In this document: one piece after another, positions 25,419-33,337 of the stretch
Layout: each line of letters begins with the position of its first letter
How positions within the stretch are numbered: the first letter of the stretch is position 1
Assembly (NCBI RefSeq): GCF_900110275.1
Contig: NZ_FODC01000001.1
Coordinates: 62,001-126,000, forward strand
Reading direction: 5' to 3'
Length of the DNA: 64,000 nucleotides
Origin: Duganella sp. CF517
GTDB lineage: Bacteria; Pseudomonadota; Gammaproteobacteria; Burkholderiales; Burkholderiaceae_D
Made by a program: the position numbers and the translations under genes
The notes under the pieces: model-generated
What the model was told of the DNA's origin: nothing
Seen by the model: only the letters and a program-made list of their open reading frames with translations
The model's database searches: none

Positions 25419-27655
25419 TCGGTCAACTCGATGTTGGTGCGCAGCCGGATGTCGTTCGAGGCGGCGCCCACCATCAGCTCGAACCGGCCCGGTTCGGCCA
25501 CCCATTGCAGTTTGCGGTTGAAGTAGGCCAGGCTGTCGCGGTTCAGCGTAAAGCTGACCTGTTGCTGTTTGCCCGGCGCCAGCACCACCTTCTGGAATCC
25601 TTTGAGCTCTTGCAGCGGCCGCACGGTCGACGCCACCGGGTCGCGCAGGTAGAGCTGCACGATCTCGGTGCCGGCCACCGCGCCCGTATTGGCCAAGGTG
25701 AACGACAGCGTGATCTTGCCATCGGCCTTCATCGTGTCCTGGCTCACCTTCATGTCGCGGTAGGCGAACGTCGTGTAGCCCAGGCCATGGCCGAAGGCGT
25801 AGCGCGGCGTGTTCGGCATGTCGATGTAGCCGGATTTATAGAGCACGTCGCGCGGATCGGTCACCGGGCGGCCGGTCTGGTATTGCTGGTAGGTGATCGG
25901 GATCTGCCCCTGGTGGCGCGGGAAGGTCATCGGCAATTTGGCCGACGGGTTGACGGCGCCGAACAGCACGTCGGCGATCGCGTTGCCACCTTCGCTGCCC
26001 GGCAGCCACGCGTACAGGATGGCCTTGGCCTGCTCGGCGACGTTCTCGAACACCAGCGGACGGCCGGCCAGAATCACCACCACCGGCGTCCTGCCGGCCG
26101 CCTTGAGCGCCTCGAACAATTGTCCCTGGCGTCCGGGCAGGCCGATGTCGGCGCGCGACTTGGCTTCGCCGCTCATCTCCCACGACTCGCCGACGGCCAG
26201 CACCACGACATCGGCGTCGCGCGCCGCCGCCACGGCGGCCGCGAAGCCGCCGTCGCCGGCGCAGGCGATATCGCAGCCGGCGGCAAAGCTCACGCGCGTG
26301 CCCGATCCGGCCTGGGCGCGGATGGCGTCGACCAGGTTGACCACGCGTTCGGCGTGCGACTTGACGATCCAGCCGCCTTCCAGGTCGCGCCGGGCGTCGG
26401 CCAGCGGGCCGATGACGGCGATCGATTTGACGCCGCGTTTGATCGGCAGCGCGCCGTCATCGTTTTTGAGCAGCACCATGGACTTGGCGGCGGTCGCGCG
26501 CGCGGCCGCACGGTGCGCCGGGTCGTTGACGGCCTGTTTTTCGCGCTGCGCATCGGAGAAGCGGTAAGGGTCGTCGAACAGGCCCAGCTCGAATTTCTTG
26601 GTCAGCACGCGCCGCACGGCGTCGTCCACCAGCTTGACGTCGACCTTGCCGGCGCCGACCAGTTGCGCCAGCGAACCGGCGTAGGCGTTGCTCTCCATGT
26701 CCATGTCGCTGCCGGCGGTGATGGCCTTGGCCGCCGCGTCCGACAGGTCGGCGGCGTAGCCGTGCGGGACCATCTCGCCGATCGAGTTCCAGTCGCTGAC
26801 GACGAAGCCCTTGAAGCCCCAGGCGCCCTTGAGGATGTCGCGCTGCAGGAAGGCGCTGCCGGTGGCCGGCACGCCGTTGAGCGTATTGAACGAATTCATG
26901 AACGTCGCCGCGCCGGCGTCGAGCGCCGCCTTGAACGGCGGCAGATAGGTCTCGTACAGCAGCTGGTCGCTCATGTCGACGGCGTTGTAATCGCGCCCGG
27001 CGGTGGCGGCGCCGTAGGCGGCGAAGTGCTTGGCGGTGGCCATCACCGAGCTGGTGCCGCCCAGTTTGGCGCCCTGGAAGCCGCGCACGCGCGCCTCGGC
27101 GATGCGGCTGCCGAGGAAGGCGTCCTCGCCGGCGCCCTCCATCACCCGGCCCCAGCGCGGATCGCGGCCGATGTCGACCATCGGCGCGAAGGTCCAGTGG
27201 ATGCCGGAGGCCGACGCCTCGCGCGCGGCGATGCGCGCGGCCTGCTCGATGGCCTCCAGGTCCCACGACGCCGCTTCGCCCAGCGGCACCGGGAAGATGG
27301 TCTCGTAGCCGTGGATGACGTCCAGCCCGAACAGCAGCGGAATCTTCAGGCGCGACTGCATGGCGATGGCCTGCACCGCGCGCGTGTCGGCCGCGCCCTT
27401 GACGTTGAGCATGGAGCCGACCTTGCCGGCGCGCAGGTCGCTCTCGAGGTTGCGGCGCTCGGCCGATTCCGGGCCGGTGATGAATTCCTTGTCCGACAGC
27501 TGATGCAATTGGCCGACCTTCTCCTCCAGCGTCATCTGGCGCAGCAGCGCCTCGACCCGCTGCGGGATGGCGGCGCCGTCGGCCGCCGAGGCGCCGTTGG
27601 CGATCAATGCGAGCAGCGCCGTTGCGGCCGAGCGTGCGATCAGGTTCCGTGTCAT
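25415..27655 (-). CDS. bglX: periplasmic beta-glucosidase, GH3
   Basis: 746 residues with a signal peptide ending GASAAD near 26. The protein follows BglX closely: N-terminal TIM barrel (FGLDVIHGYETIFPVPLGEAASWD, MVDIGRDPRWGRVMEG, TAKHFAAYG) with nucleophile Asp288 in GFVVSDWN, an alpha/beta sandwich with the VVVLAVGESWEMSGEA acid/base region, and a fibronectin-III-like end. It removes terminal glucose from beta-glucans or xyloglucan fragments in the periplasm. GGAG stands before the ATG. It is divergent from the TonB receptor at 28067, and both probably serve the same glycan together with the GH31 enzyme. Confidence 0.92.
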   Translation of the reverse strand: MTRNLIARSAATALLALIANGASAADGAAIPQRVEALLRQMTLEEKVGQLHQLSDKEFITGPESAERRNLESDLRAGKVGSMLNVKGAADTRAVQAIAMQSRLKIPLLFGLDVIHGYETIFPVPLGEAASWDLEAIEQAARIAAREASASGIHWTFAPMVDIGRDPRWGRVMEGAGEDAFLGSRIAEARVRGFQGAKLGGTSSVMATAKHFAAYGAATAGRDYNAVDMSDQLLYETYLPPFKAALDAGAATFMNSFNTLNGVPATGSAFLQRDILKGAWGFKGFVVSDWNSIGEMVPHGYAADLSDAAAKAITAGSDMDMESNAYAGSLAQLVGAGKVDVKLVDDAVRRVLTKKFELGLFDDPYRFSDAQREKQAVNDPAHRAAARATAAKSMVLLKNDDGALPIKRGVKSIAVIGPLADARRDLEGGWIVKSHAERVVNLVDAIRAQAGSGTRVSFAAGCDIACAGDGGFAAAVAAARDADVVVLAVGESWEMSGEAKSRADIGLPGRQGQLFEALKAAGRTPVVVILAGRPLVFENVAEQAKAILYAWLPGSEGGNAIADVLFGAVNPSAKLPMTFPRHQGQIPITYQQYQTGRPVTDPRDVLYKSGYIDMPNTPRYAFGHGLGYTTFAYRDMKVSQDTMKADGKITLSFTLANTGAVAGTEIVQLYLRDPVASTVRPLQELKGFQKVVLAPGKQQQVSFTLNRDSLAYFNRKLQWVAEPGRFELMVGAASNDIRLRTNIELTD

Positions 27656-27688
27656 GCGTGTCTCCGTGCTATTTGTTAATTAAAAAAG

Positions 27689-27708
27689 TTACGCAAATAT
27701 ACACGTAA
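27689..27708. promoter_or_regulatory. inverted repeat upstream of bglX
   Basis: TTACG (27689-27693), 10 AT-rich bases, CGTAA (27704-27708). It is centred about 43 bases upstream of the bglX ATG, where a repressor would block its promoter. The regulator is unknown. Confidence 0.4.
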
Positions 27709-27742
27709 ACAGGGTGCGGGCTAAGCGGTTTTTGTCGCGATG

Positions 27743-27754
27743 GGAAACGATTCC
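27743..27754. promoter_or_regulatory. LacI-family-like operator palindrome
   Basis: GGAAACGATTCC is symmetric around a central CG with one internal mismatch pair, the form of LacI/GalR operators. It lies 88-99 bases upstream of bglX. No LacI gene is in the window, and the same bases could be coding in a doubtful leftward frame. Confidence 0.35.
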
Positions 27755-28066
27755 AATCCTGTCGTCGGCCACGGCCCGCGCCAGCCGTCCTGGTAGCCGT
27801 AAATCATCATGTGGGCCGGCTCCGGCACGAACGCGCCGGCCGGTGCCGCGCAGCCGTCCGACCCGCCCGCGACTTGATCCACACCATCGGACACACCTGC
27901 CGCATGGCGTTTGCGCCAACACTTTGTTTCGCGGCGTTTATTAAATTTGTTAAACATGGGGAAATTGTGGCAAATTTGCCTCGCCCCGGTTTTGCCATGC
28001 GAAAGCGGCATGGCTGGCACACGATTTCATCTAGGTGGGAACGCCGGATACCGGTAAAATATCGGG

Positions 28067-30070
28067 ATGACAACCCCGCCCTCCATCCGCTCCGCCGTCC
28101 TGCTGGCCTGTGCCCTTGCCGCCGCCGGGCCGGCCGCCGCCGCCGATGGAGCGCCGCCGCAGTCCTACCCGCCCGACTATTTCAAGCAATTCCAGGCCAC
28201 GACGGCGATGGACATGGCGACCCGCCTGCCCGGCTTCGTCTTCGATGGCGGCAATGCGGCGCGCGGCGTGGCCGGCAACGTGCTCATCAACGGCAAGCGC
28301 CCGGCGTCCAAGACCGAGCCGCTCGGCGACGTGCTGGGCCGCATTCCGGCGGCGGCGGTCGAACGCATCGACGTCATCAACGGCGGCGCCGGCGGCATCG
28401 ACATGCAGGGTTACCCGACCGTCGCCAACCTGGTGCTCAAGCAGATGGACCTGGTCTCGGCCAGCACCACCGCGTCGAGCTACCTGACGGCGGACGGCGA
28501 CCTGACGCCCTCGCTGGAAGGCAATTACAGCCTGAAACGCGGCGACAAGAGCATCAACGTCACGCTCGGCTGGACGCGTTCGCCGGACACCTCGCAGGGC
28601 CAGGGCCGCAAAACGACGGTGTACGCCGGCCAGGTGCCGGCCACCGAGGTGACCATGGCCGGCGCCGGCACTTCCGGCAACAAGGTGGCCAAGTGGAGCT
28701 ACGGCCAGGACCTGCTCGACGGCCAGCTGAGCTGGAACGGCGCGGTCAATCCCTGGACCTACCAGTCGCAGGCCCGCATCGACACCGAGACGGGTGCCCT
28801 GAACAGCAACGACAACGCCGGACGCACCATCGAACAGGGCCTGGCCTACACGCGCGACCTGGCGCCCGGCACCAGCCTGGACCTCAAGGCGCTGTACCGC
28901 ACCTCCGAGGTGGACGCGGAGTCGACATTCTCGTCCAGCGGACACACGTCGTACGCGGTCACCACCGCCAACGCCACCGAACAGGTCCTCGCGGCCCAGA
29001 TGAGCTGGCAGGCGTTGAACGGCGTCGTGCTGCGCGGCGGCATCGAGCGGGCCGTCAACACCAACGACAGCGCCAACGCCTACCAGGCCAACGCCGGCGC
29101 CGCAGCCGTGTCCACCGGCAGCGCCTGGGTGCAGGAGGAGCGGGTCGAGGGCCAGCTGTCGTCGGTATGGCAGTTCGACAATTCGCTCAACGCCGAAGCG
29201 GGCCTGAAAATTTCGCACGCCAGCTTGAGCGTGGGCGCCGACCAGCCCGACGCCAAAGCCCACTACTACCCCAAGCCGCGCCTGCGGCTGTCGATGTCGC
29301 CGACGCCGTCGCTGCAGTTGCGCCTGCGCCTGGAACGCGAGGTCAGCCAGGTCAACTTCGGCGACGCGGCGGCCTATTTCGGCATCGCCGACGAAACGCT
29401 GCGCGCCGACTACCCCGAGCTGGTGCCGGCCAAGACGTGGCTGTGCGAAGGCGCGCTGGAATACCGTTTCTGGGACCGCGGCGCCGCCGTGCTGAGCTAC
29501 ACGCAATCGCACATCAGCGACGTCATCGACCGCATGCCGATGCGCACGGCCAACGCCAACTTCGACGCCGCCGGCAATATCGGCGACGCCAGCGCCGACA
29601 GCGTCACCGGCATGCTGAACCTGCCCACCGACGACTGGGCCCTGCCGCAGGGGCTGCTCAAGCTGTCGACCACGTGGCGCTCGTCGTCGGTCACCGACCC
29701 GACCACGCAGGAGACGCGCCGCCTGTCCGGCGAGCAGCCGCTGGCGTGGCGCATCGAATTCTCGCAAGACTTGCCGCGACAGCGCACCGCCTGGGGCTTC
29801 TCGGTCGACAACGGCTGGAGCAACGACAGCTGGCAGATCGCCGACCGCGCCACCAGCAGCGGCAGCGGCTGGGCGCGCGCCTTCGTCAACTACCGGCCGG
29901 CGTCGAACGTGATGGTGACGCTTGAGTTGAACAACCTCACCAGCCGCACCATCTCCTACGACCGCACGCACTACACCGGCGACCGGCTGGCCGGCGGCGT
30001 CGATTTCGTCGAACACAATCTGACCCGCACCCAGCCGTTCGCGATGCTGCGCGTGCGCCGCGACTGGTAG
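28067..30070 (+). CDS. TonB-dependent-receptor-like outer-membrane beta-barrel protein
   Basis: 667 residues with a signal peptide ending PAAAADG near 27. A compact plug is seen (VLINGKRPASKTEPLGDVLGRIP, ERIDVINGGAGGIDMQGYPTVANLVLK, about 60-130) followed by a long beta-rich barrel with alternating aromatic strands, ending in Trp. This is the short-plug subgroup common in Xanthomonas and Duganella relatives. It is divergent from bglX and lies just before the GH31 gene. It is therefore the likely outer-membrane entry for the glycan those enzymes degrade. No TonB box is obvious. Confidence 0.8.
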   Translation: MTTPPSIRSAVLLACALAAAGPAAAADGAPPQSYPPDYFKQFQATTAMDMATRLPGFVFDGGNAARGVAGNVLINGKRPASKTEPLGDVLGRIPAAAVERIDVINGGAGGIDMQGYPTVANLVLKQMDLVSASTTASSYLTADGDLTPSLEGNYSLKRGDKSINVTLGWTRSPDTSQGQGRKTTVYAGQVPATEVTMAGAGTSGNKVAKWSYGQDLLDGQLSWNGAVNPWTYQSQARIDTETGALNSNDNAGRTIEQGLAYTRDLAPGTSLDLKALYRTSEVDAESTFSSSGHTSYAVTTANATEQVLAAQMSWQALNGVVLRGGIERAVNTNDSANAYQANAGAAAVSTGSAWVQEERVEGQLSSVWQFDNSLNAEAGLKISHASLSVGADQPDAKAHYYPKPRLRLSMSPTPSLQLRLRLEREVSQVNFGDAAAYFGIADETLRADYPELVPAKTWLCEGALEYRFWDRGAAVLSYTQSHISDVIDRMPMRTANANFDAAGNIGDASADSVTGMLNLPTDDWALPQGLLKLSTTWRSSSVTDPTTQETRRLSGEQPLAWRIEFSQDLPRQRTAWGFSVDNGWSNDSWQIADRATSSGSGWARAFVNYRPASNVMVTLELNNLTSRTISYDRTHYTGDRLAGGVDFVEHNLTRTQPFAMLRVRRDW

Positions 30071-30103
30071 GCGTCGCCGACCGACCGATACCGATTTTGC
30101 TAT

Positions 30104-30136
30104 CGACGGCGCCAAATTTGGAATTGGCGTCCGTCG
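30104..30136. repeat. long imperfect inverted repeat between receptor and GH31 gene
   Basis: A 12-base arm (30104-30115, CGACGGCGCCAA) pairs with 30124-30136 (TTGGCG-T-CCGTCG, one bulged T) around an 8-base loop. It lies 34 bases after the receptor stop and 80 bases before the GH31 start. It could be a terminator, an attenuator or an operator. No T-run follows. Confidence 0.5.
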
Positions 30137-30216
30137 AGCTCCTCTGCTAGTTTCGAGTCCTATCCTGGCCGCGCACAAGAGCCAGATCATCCACCGGACA
30201 GGGGAGACAAATACCA

Positions 30217-31191
30217 ATGAAACGACCCATCGCGCTGTCGGCGTTCACGCTGCTCGCCGCTTGCGCGGCCAACGCCGGCGCCGACACGCCACCGCCCGCC
30301 GGCCTCGACGCCATCGGCCACCTGGCGCCGGTCGCCGCCGCGCCCTCGGCTTCATTTTCTTATTCCCGGATCGGGCACGGCGTGCAGGTCCGCGTCGGTG
30401 GCATGGTCAAGAACGTGATCTTTTACGGCCCGGCGACGGTGCGCGTCAACACCACGCTCGATGAAAACTTTTGGCGCCATCCGAGCATCGTGGTGACCGG
30501 CAAGCCGGCCGACATCGCCTTCACAACGCGCGACGGTGCCGGCACCCTGACCCTGGAAAGCAAACTGCTGCACATCGTCATCGACAAGGCCAGCGGCGCC
30601 CTCAGCTTCCAGAACGCCGGGGGCAAGGTCTACACGCGGGAACGCCAGGCCGCGCCGCAGACGCTGAAAAAAATCGACATCGCCGGCGCCCCGACCTACG
30701 AGGCGGAGAACACCTTCACGCTCAAGCCCGACGAAGGCATCTACGGCCTGGGCTTCGTTGGCCAGGGCGCGCTCAATCGCCGCAACAAGGATCTGCTGCT
30801 GGTGCAGACCAATGTCGGCATCGTCATCCCGGTGATGATGTCGTCGGAGCGCTACGGCATCCTGTGGGACACCTACTCGAAGATGCGCTTCAAGGACACG
30901 CCCGACGGCGCCTCGCTGTGGGCGGAAAGCGCGCCGGGCGGCGTCGACTACTACTTCATGGGCGGCGACACGCTCGACGAAGTCGTGGCCGGTTACCGCG
31001 ACCTGACCGGCGCGGCGCCGATGTACGCGAAGCAGGCCTTCGGTTTGTTCATGAGCAAGGAGCGCTACCAGACGCAGGCGCGCCTGCTGGAAGTGGCGCA
31101 AACCTTTCGCAACGAGCAGTTCCCGCTCGACTACATCGTGCAGGATTGGCAGTACTGGGGCAGCGACAAGGACGGCACCTGGAGGGCATGA
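30217..31191 (+). CDS. GH31 N-terminal part: signal peptide, beta-sandwich and start of the barrel
   Basis: 324 residues. The signal peptide ends near 22 (ANAGAD). A galactose-mutarotase-like N-terminal domain (about 45-215) and the beginning of the GH31 TIM barrel follow (MYAKQAFGLFMSKERYQTQ, FPLDYIVQDWQYWGS). It stops with TGA at 31189-31191 directly after DKDGTWRA. No catalytic residue is present, so alone it is not an enzyme. The ATG has GGGGAG about 8 bases upstream. Confidence 0.7.
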   Translation: MKRPIALSAFTLLAACAANAGADTPPPAGLDAIGHLAPVAAAPSASFSYSRIGHGVQVRVGGMVKNVIFYGPATVRVNTTLDENFWRHPSIVVTGKPADIAFTTRDGAGTLTLESKLLHIVIDKASGALSFQNAGGKVYTRERQAAPQTLKKIDIAGAPTYEAENTFTLKPDEGIYGLGFVGQGALNRRNKDLLLVQTNVGIVIPVMMSSERYGILWDTYSKMRFKDTPDGASLWAESAPGGVDYYFMGGDTLDEVVAGYRDLTGAAPMYAKQAFGLFMSKERYQTQARLLEVAQTFRNEQFPLDYIVQDWQYWGSDKDGTWRA

Positions 31192-33134
31192 TCTGGAATC
31201 CGGAACGCTTCCCCGATCCGAAGGCCATGACCAAGGCGCTGCACGGCATGCATCTGAAGTTGATGGTGTCAATCTGGCCGTCGGTCGGCAACGACACGGC
31301 GCTCGCCAGGGAGCTCGACCAGCAAGGCCTGCGCTTCGAACCGCTGCACTGGATTTCGAAGAAGGCGCGCATCTACGACGCCTTCAGCCCCGAGGGGCGC
31401 AAGATCTACTTCAAGCACGTCAAAAAGGGCTTGCTCGACGTCGGCGTCGACGCGCTGTGGATGGACGGCACCGAAGTCGAGGTCGGCACGGCCGTCCACG
31501 ACGCCGGTGAAACCGAACGCGACATCAAGGGCCTCGGCAACAACGCCATGGGCGACTTCACCCGCTACCTCAATCCTTACTCGCTGATGACCACGCTCGG
31601 CACCTACGAGGGGCAACGCGCCACCAGTAACCAGCGCGCCATGACCTTGACCCGTTCGGCCTGGGCCGGCGCGCAAAGAACCGCCGCCACCTCCTGGTCC
31701 GGCGACACCCGGGCCAGCTGGAAAACCTTGCAGGAACAAATCAACGGCGGCGTCAACGTCACCATCACCGGCAATCCGTACTGGACCCAGGACAACGGCG
31801 GCTTCTTCGTCAGCGGCTTCCCGGGCGGTGAAAAGAACGCCTCGTACCGCGAGCTGTACGCCCGCTGGCTGCAATATGCCGCCTTCAATCCGCTGATGCG
31901 CATCCACGGCACCGATATCGAGCGCGAACCCTATCTGTTCAAGCAATCCGATCCGGGGATGTACAAGTCGCTGCGCGACGCCGTCCACCTGCGCTACCGG
32001 CTGCTGCCCTACATCTACAGCCTGAGCTGGAAGGTCACCCACGACGGCTACACGATGATGCGCGCGCTGCCGATGGACTTCCCGGATGACAAGGGCGTGC
32101 GGGACATCAACGATGCCTTCCAGTTCGGGCCGTCGTTCCTGGTCCATCCGGTCACGCGCCAGATGTACCGCTTCCAGCCGCCGCCGCCGGCCACCGTTCC
32201 GGCCAGCGCGCTGCGCACGGCCGACGGCAAGCCGGGACTGGCCGGACAGTACTTCGAAGGCGCCGGTTTCGAGACGCCGAAGGGCAAGACGGTCGACGCC
32301 ACCATCGACTTCCAATGGCCGGGGCCACCGCTGGCCGACATTCCGGCCGGTCTCGCCAGCCTGGACAACTTCTCCGCGCGCTGGAGCGGGTCCCTCGTGG
32401 CGCCGGAAGATGGCGAGTATGAGCTGGGCCTGGAAGGCGACGACGGCTTCCGCCTGTTCATCGACGGCAAGCTCGCCGCCGAGGACTGGAAAAATGGCGG
32501 CAAGCGCTACGCCGGCACCAAAGTCACGCTAAAGCGCGGCCAAAGCCTGCCGGTCAAGCTTGAATACTTCCAGGGCACGAACGAGCGCAACCTGCGGCTG
32601 GTGTGGCGCACGCCGTCGCAACTGGCGGCCGCGTCCAGGGATACCGGTAAGCCGGACACCACGATGCAGACCTACCTGCCGGCCGGCACCGACTGGTACG
32701 ACTTCTGGACGCACGAGCGCTTCACCGGCGGCAAGACGGTGGACAAGGACGTGCCGCTCGACGTCTTCCCGCTCTACGTGCGCGCGGGGGCGATCGTGCC
32801 GATGGGGCCGGTGGTGCAATACGCGACCGAGCGGCCTGACGCGCCGTACGAGGTCCGCGTCTATCCCGGCGCCGACGGCAAGTTCACCGTCTACGAGGAC
32901 GACAACGAAACCTACGACTACGAGAAAGGACGCTACGCGACCTACGACCTGACCTGGAACGACGCCGCCAAATCGCTCACCGTCGGCGCCCGCAAAGGCA
33001 CCTATCCAAGCCTGGTCAAGACGCGCAGGCTCAATATCTTGTTGGTGAGCCCGAAGAACGCGACCAAGATCGAGCCGGCAACAGCGACGAAGTCGATTAC
33101 CTATACCGGTAGACCCGTGTCGGTAAAGTTTTAG
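31188..33134 (+). CDS. GH31 catalytic part with PA14 insert
   Basis: 648 residues from an ATG that overlaps the preceding stop (ATGA). It continues the barrel (MIWNPERFPDPKAM) and holds the nucleophile in WMDGTE (Asp93) and the acid/base in WSGDTRASW (Asp173). A PA14 domain follows (about 345-475: LAGQYFEGAGFE, WSGSLVAPEDGEYELGLEGDD), then the C-terminal sandwich domains. A PA14 insert is typical of alpha-xylosidases acting on xyloglucan. A GGAGG lies only 2 bases before this ATG, too close for normal initiation. Neighbours bglX and the TonB receptor fit xyloglucan or related glucan use. Confidence 0.78.
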   Translation: MIWNPERFPDPKAMTKALHGMHLKLMVSIWPSVGNDTALARELDQQGLRFEPLHWISKKARIYDAFSPEGRKIYFKHVKKGLLDVGVDALWMDGTEVEVGTAVHDAGETERDIKGLGNNAMGDFTRYLNPYSLMTTLGTYEGQRATSNQRAMTLTRSAWAGAQRTAATSWSGDTRASWKTLQEQINGGVNVTITGNPYWTQDNGGFFVSGFPGGEKNASYRELYARWLQYAAFNPLMRIHGTDIEREPYLFKQSDPGMYKSLRDAVHLRYRLLPYIYSLSWKVTHDGYTMMRALPMDFPDDKGVRDINDAFQFGPSFLVHPVTRQMYRFQPPPPATVPASALRTADGKPGLAGQYFEGAGFETPKGKTVDATIDFQWPGPPLADIPAGLASLDNFSARWSGSLVAPEDGEYELGLEGDDGFRLFIDGKLAAEDWKNGGKRYAGTKVTLKRGQSLPVKLEYFQGTNERNLRLVWRTPSQLAAASRDTGKPDTTMQTYLPAGTDWYDFWTHERFTGGKTVDKDVPLDVFPLYVRAGAIVPMGPVVQYATERPDAPYEVRVYPGADGKFTVYEDDNETYDYEKGRYATYDLTWNDAAKSLTVGARKGTYPSLVKTRRLNILLVSPKNATKIEPATATKSITYTGRPVSVKF

Positions 33135-33337
33135 TCGTGAAGTTTAGCGTAGGGCTTCAACCTCGTCATTGGAATATCTCACCCGGGCATTCATAGATTC
33201 GCTACCCGCGTCAACCTTGCGCTGGCTAGAACTCCTCATCCGATTAGCTCGCTCCTGGTGAGCAAGCTTATATCGTCCTAAACTTTCGCTTGTGTTTAAT
33301 GAACCACTCGGACTAATATCAATACAACAACGTCGTC

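Larger units (their letters stand above)
27656..28066. other. 411-bp divergent intergenic region between bglX and a TonB receptor
   Basis: This region should hold both promoters. Near bglX it is AT-rich with an inverted repeat at 27689-27708; a LacI-type palindrome lies at 27743-27754. A leftward frame (27721-28020) ends in a plausible-looking protein tail (HMMIYGYQDGWRG), but it has no convincing start or family, so no gene is called. No terminator or RNA was recognised. Confidence 0.5.
30217..33134 (+). pseudogene. GH31 gene broken by a -1 frame change (whole span)
   Basis: The two overlapping frames at 30217-31191 and 31188-33134 together make one complete exported GH31 glycosidase of about 970 residues, the size of PA14-containing alpha-xylosidases from xyloglucan loci. 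The break lies at 31181-31191, where a single extra G in the GGG run would restore TGG-AGG-GGC-ATG-ATC and a continuous protein. A sequencing error, a true mutation, a split gene or programmed frameshifting are all possible. The parts are listed separately. Confidence 0.6.

Noticed and set aside
27721..28020. Leftward 99-codon frame between bglX and the receptor
   Set aside because: The C-terminal part looks protein-like, but the frame lacks a credible start and ribosome site, has no recognised family, and covers the divergent promoter region.
28031..30217. 728-codon minus-strand open frame opposite the 28-30 kb receptor
   Set aside because: Shadow frame caused by high GC in third positions; composition is unlike a real protein and the opposite strand carries signal peptide, plug and barrel.
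33279..33290. AAACTTTCG upstream of the DUF4157 gene, like the AgaR-type box
   Set aside because: A single copy in an AT-rich region, without the second box or the adjoining A/T pattern, and the gene has no link to amino sugars.
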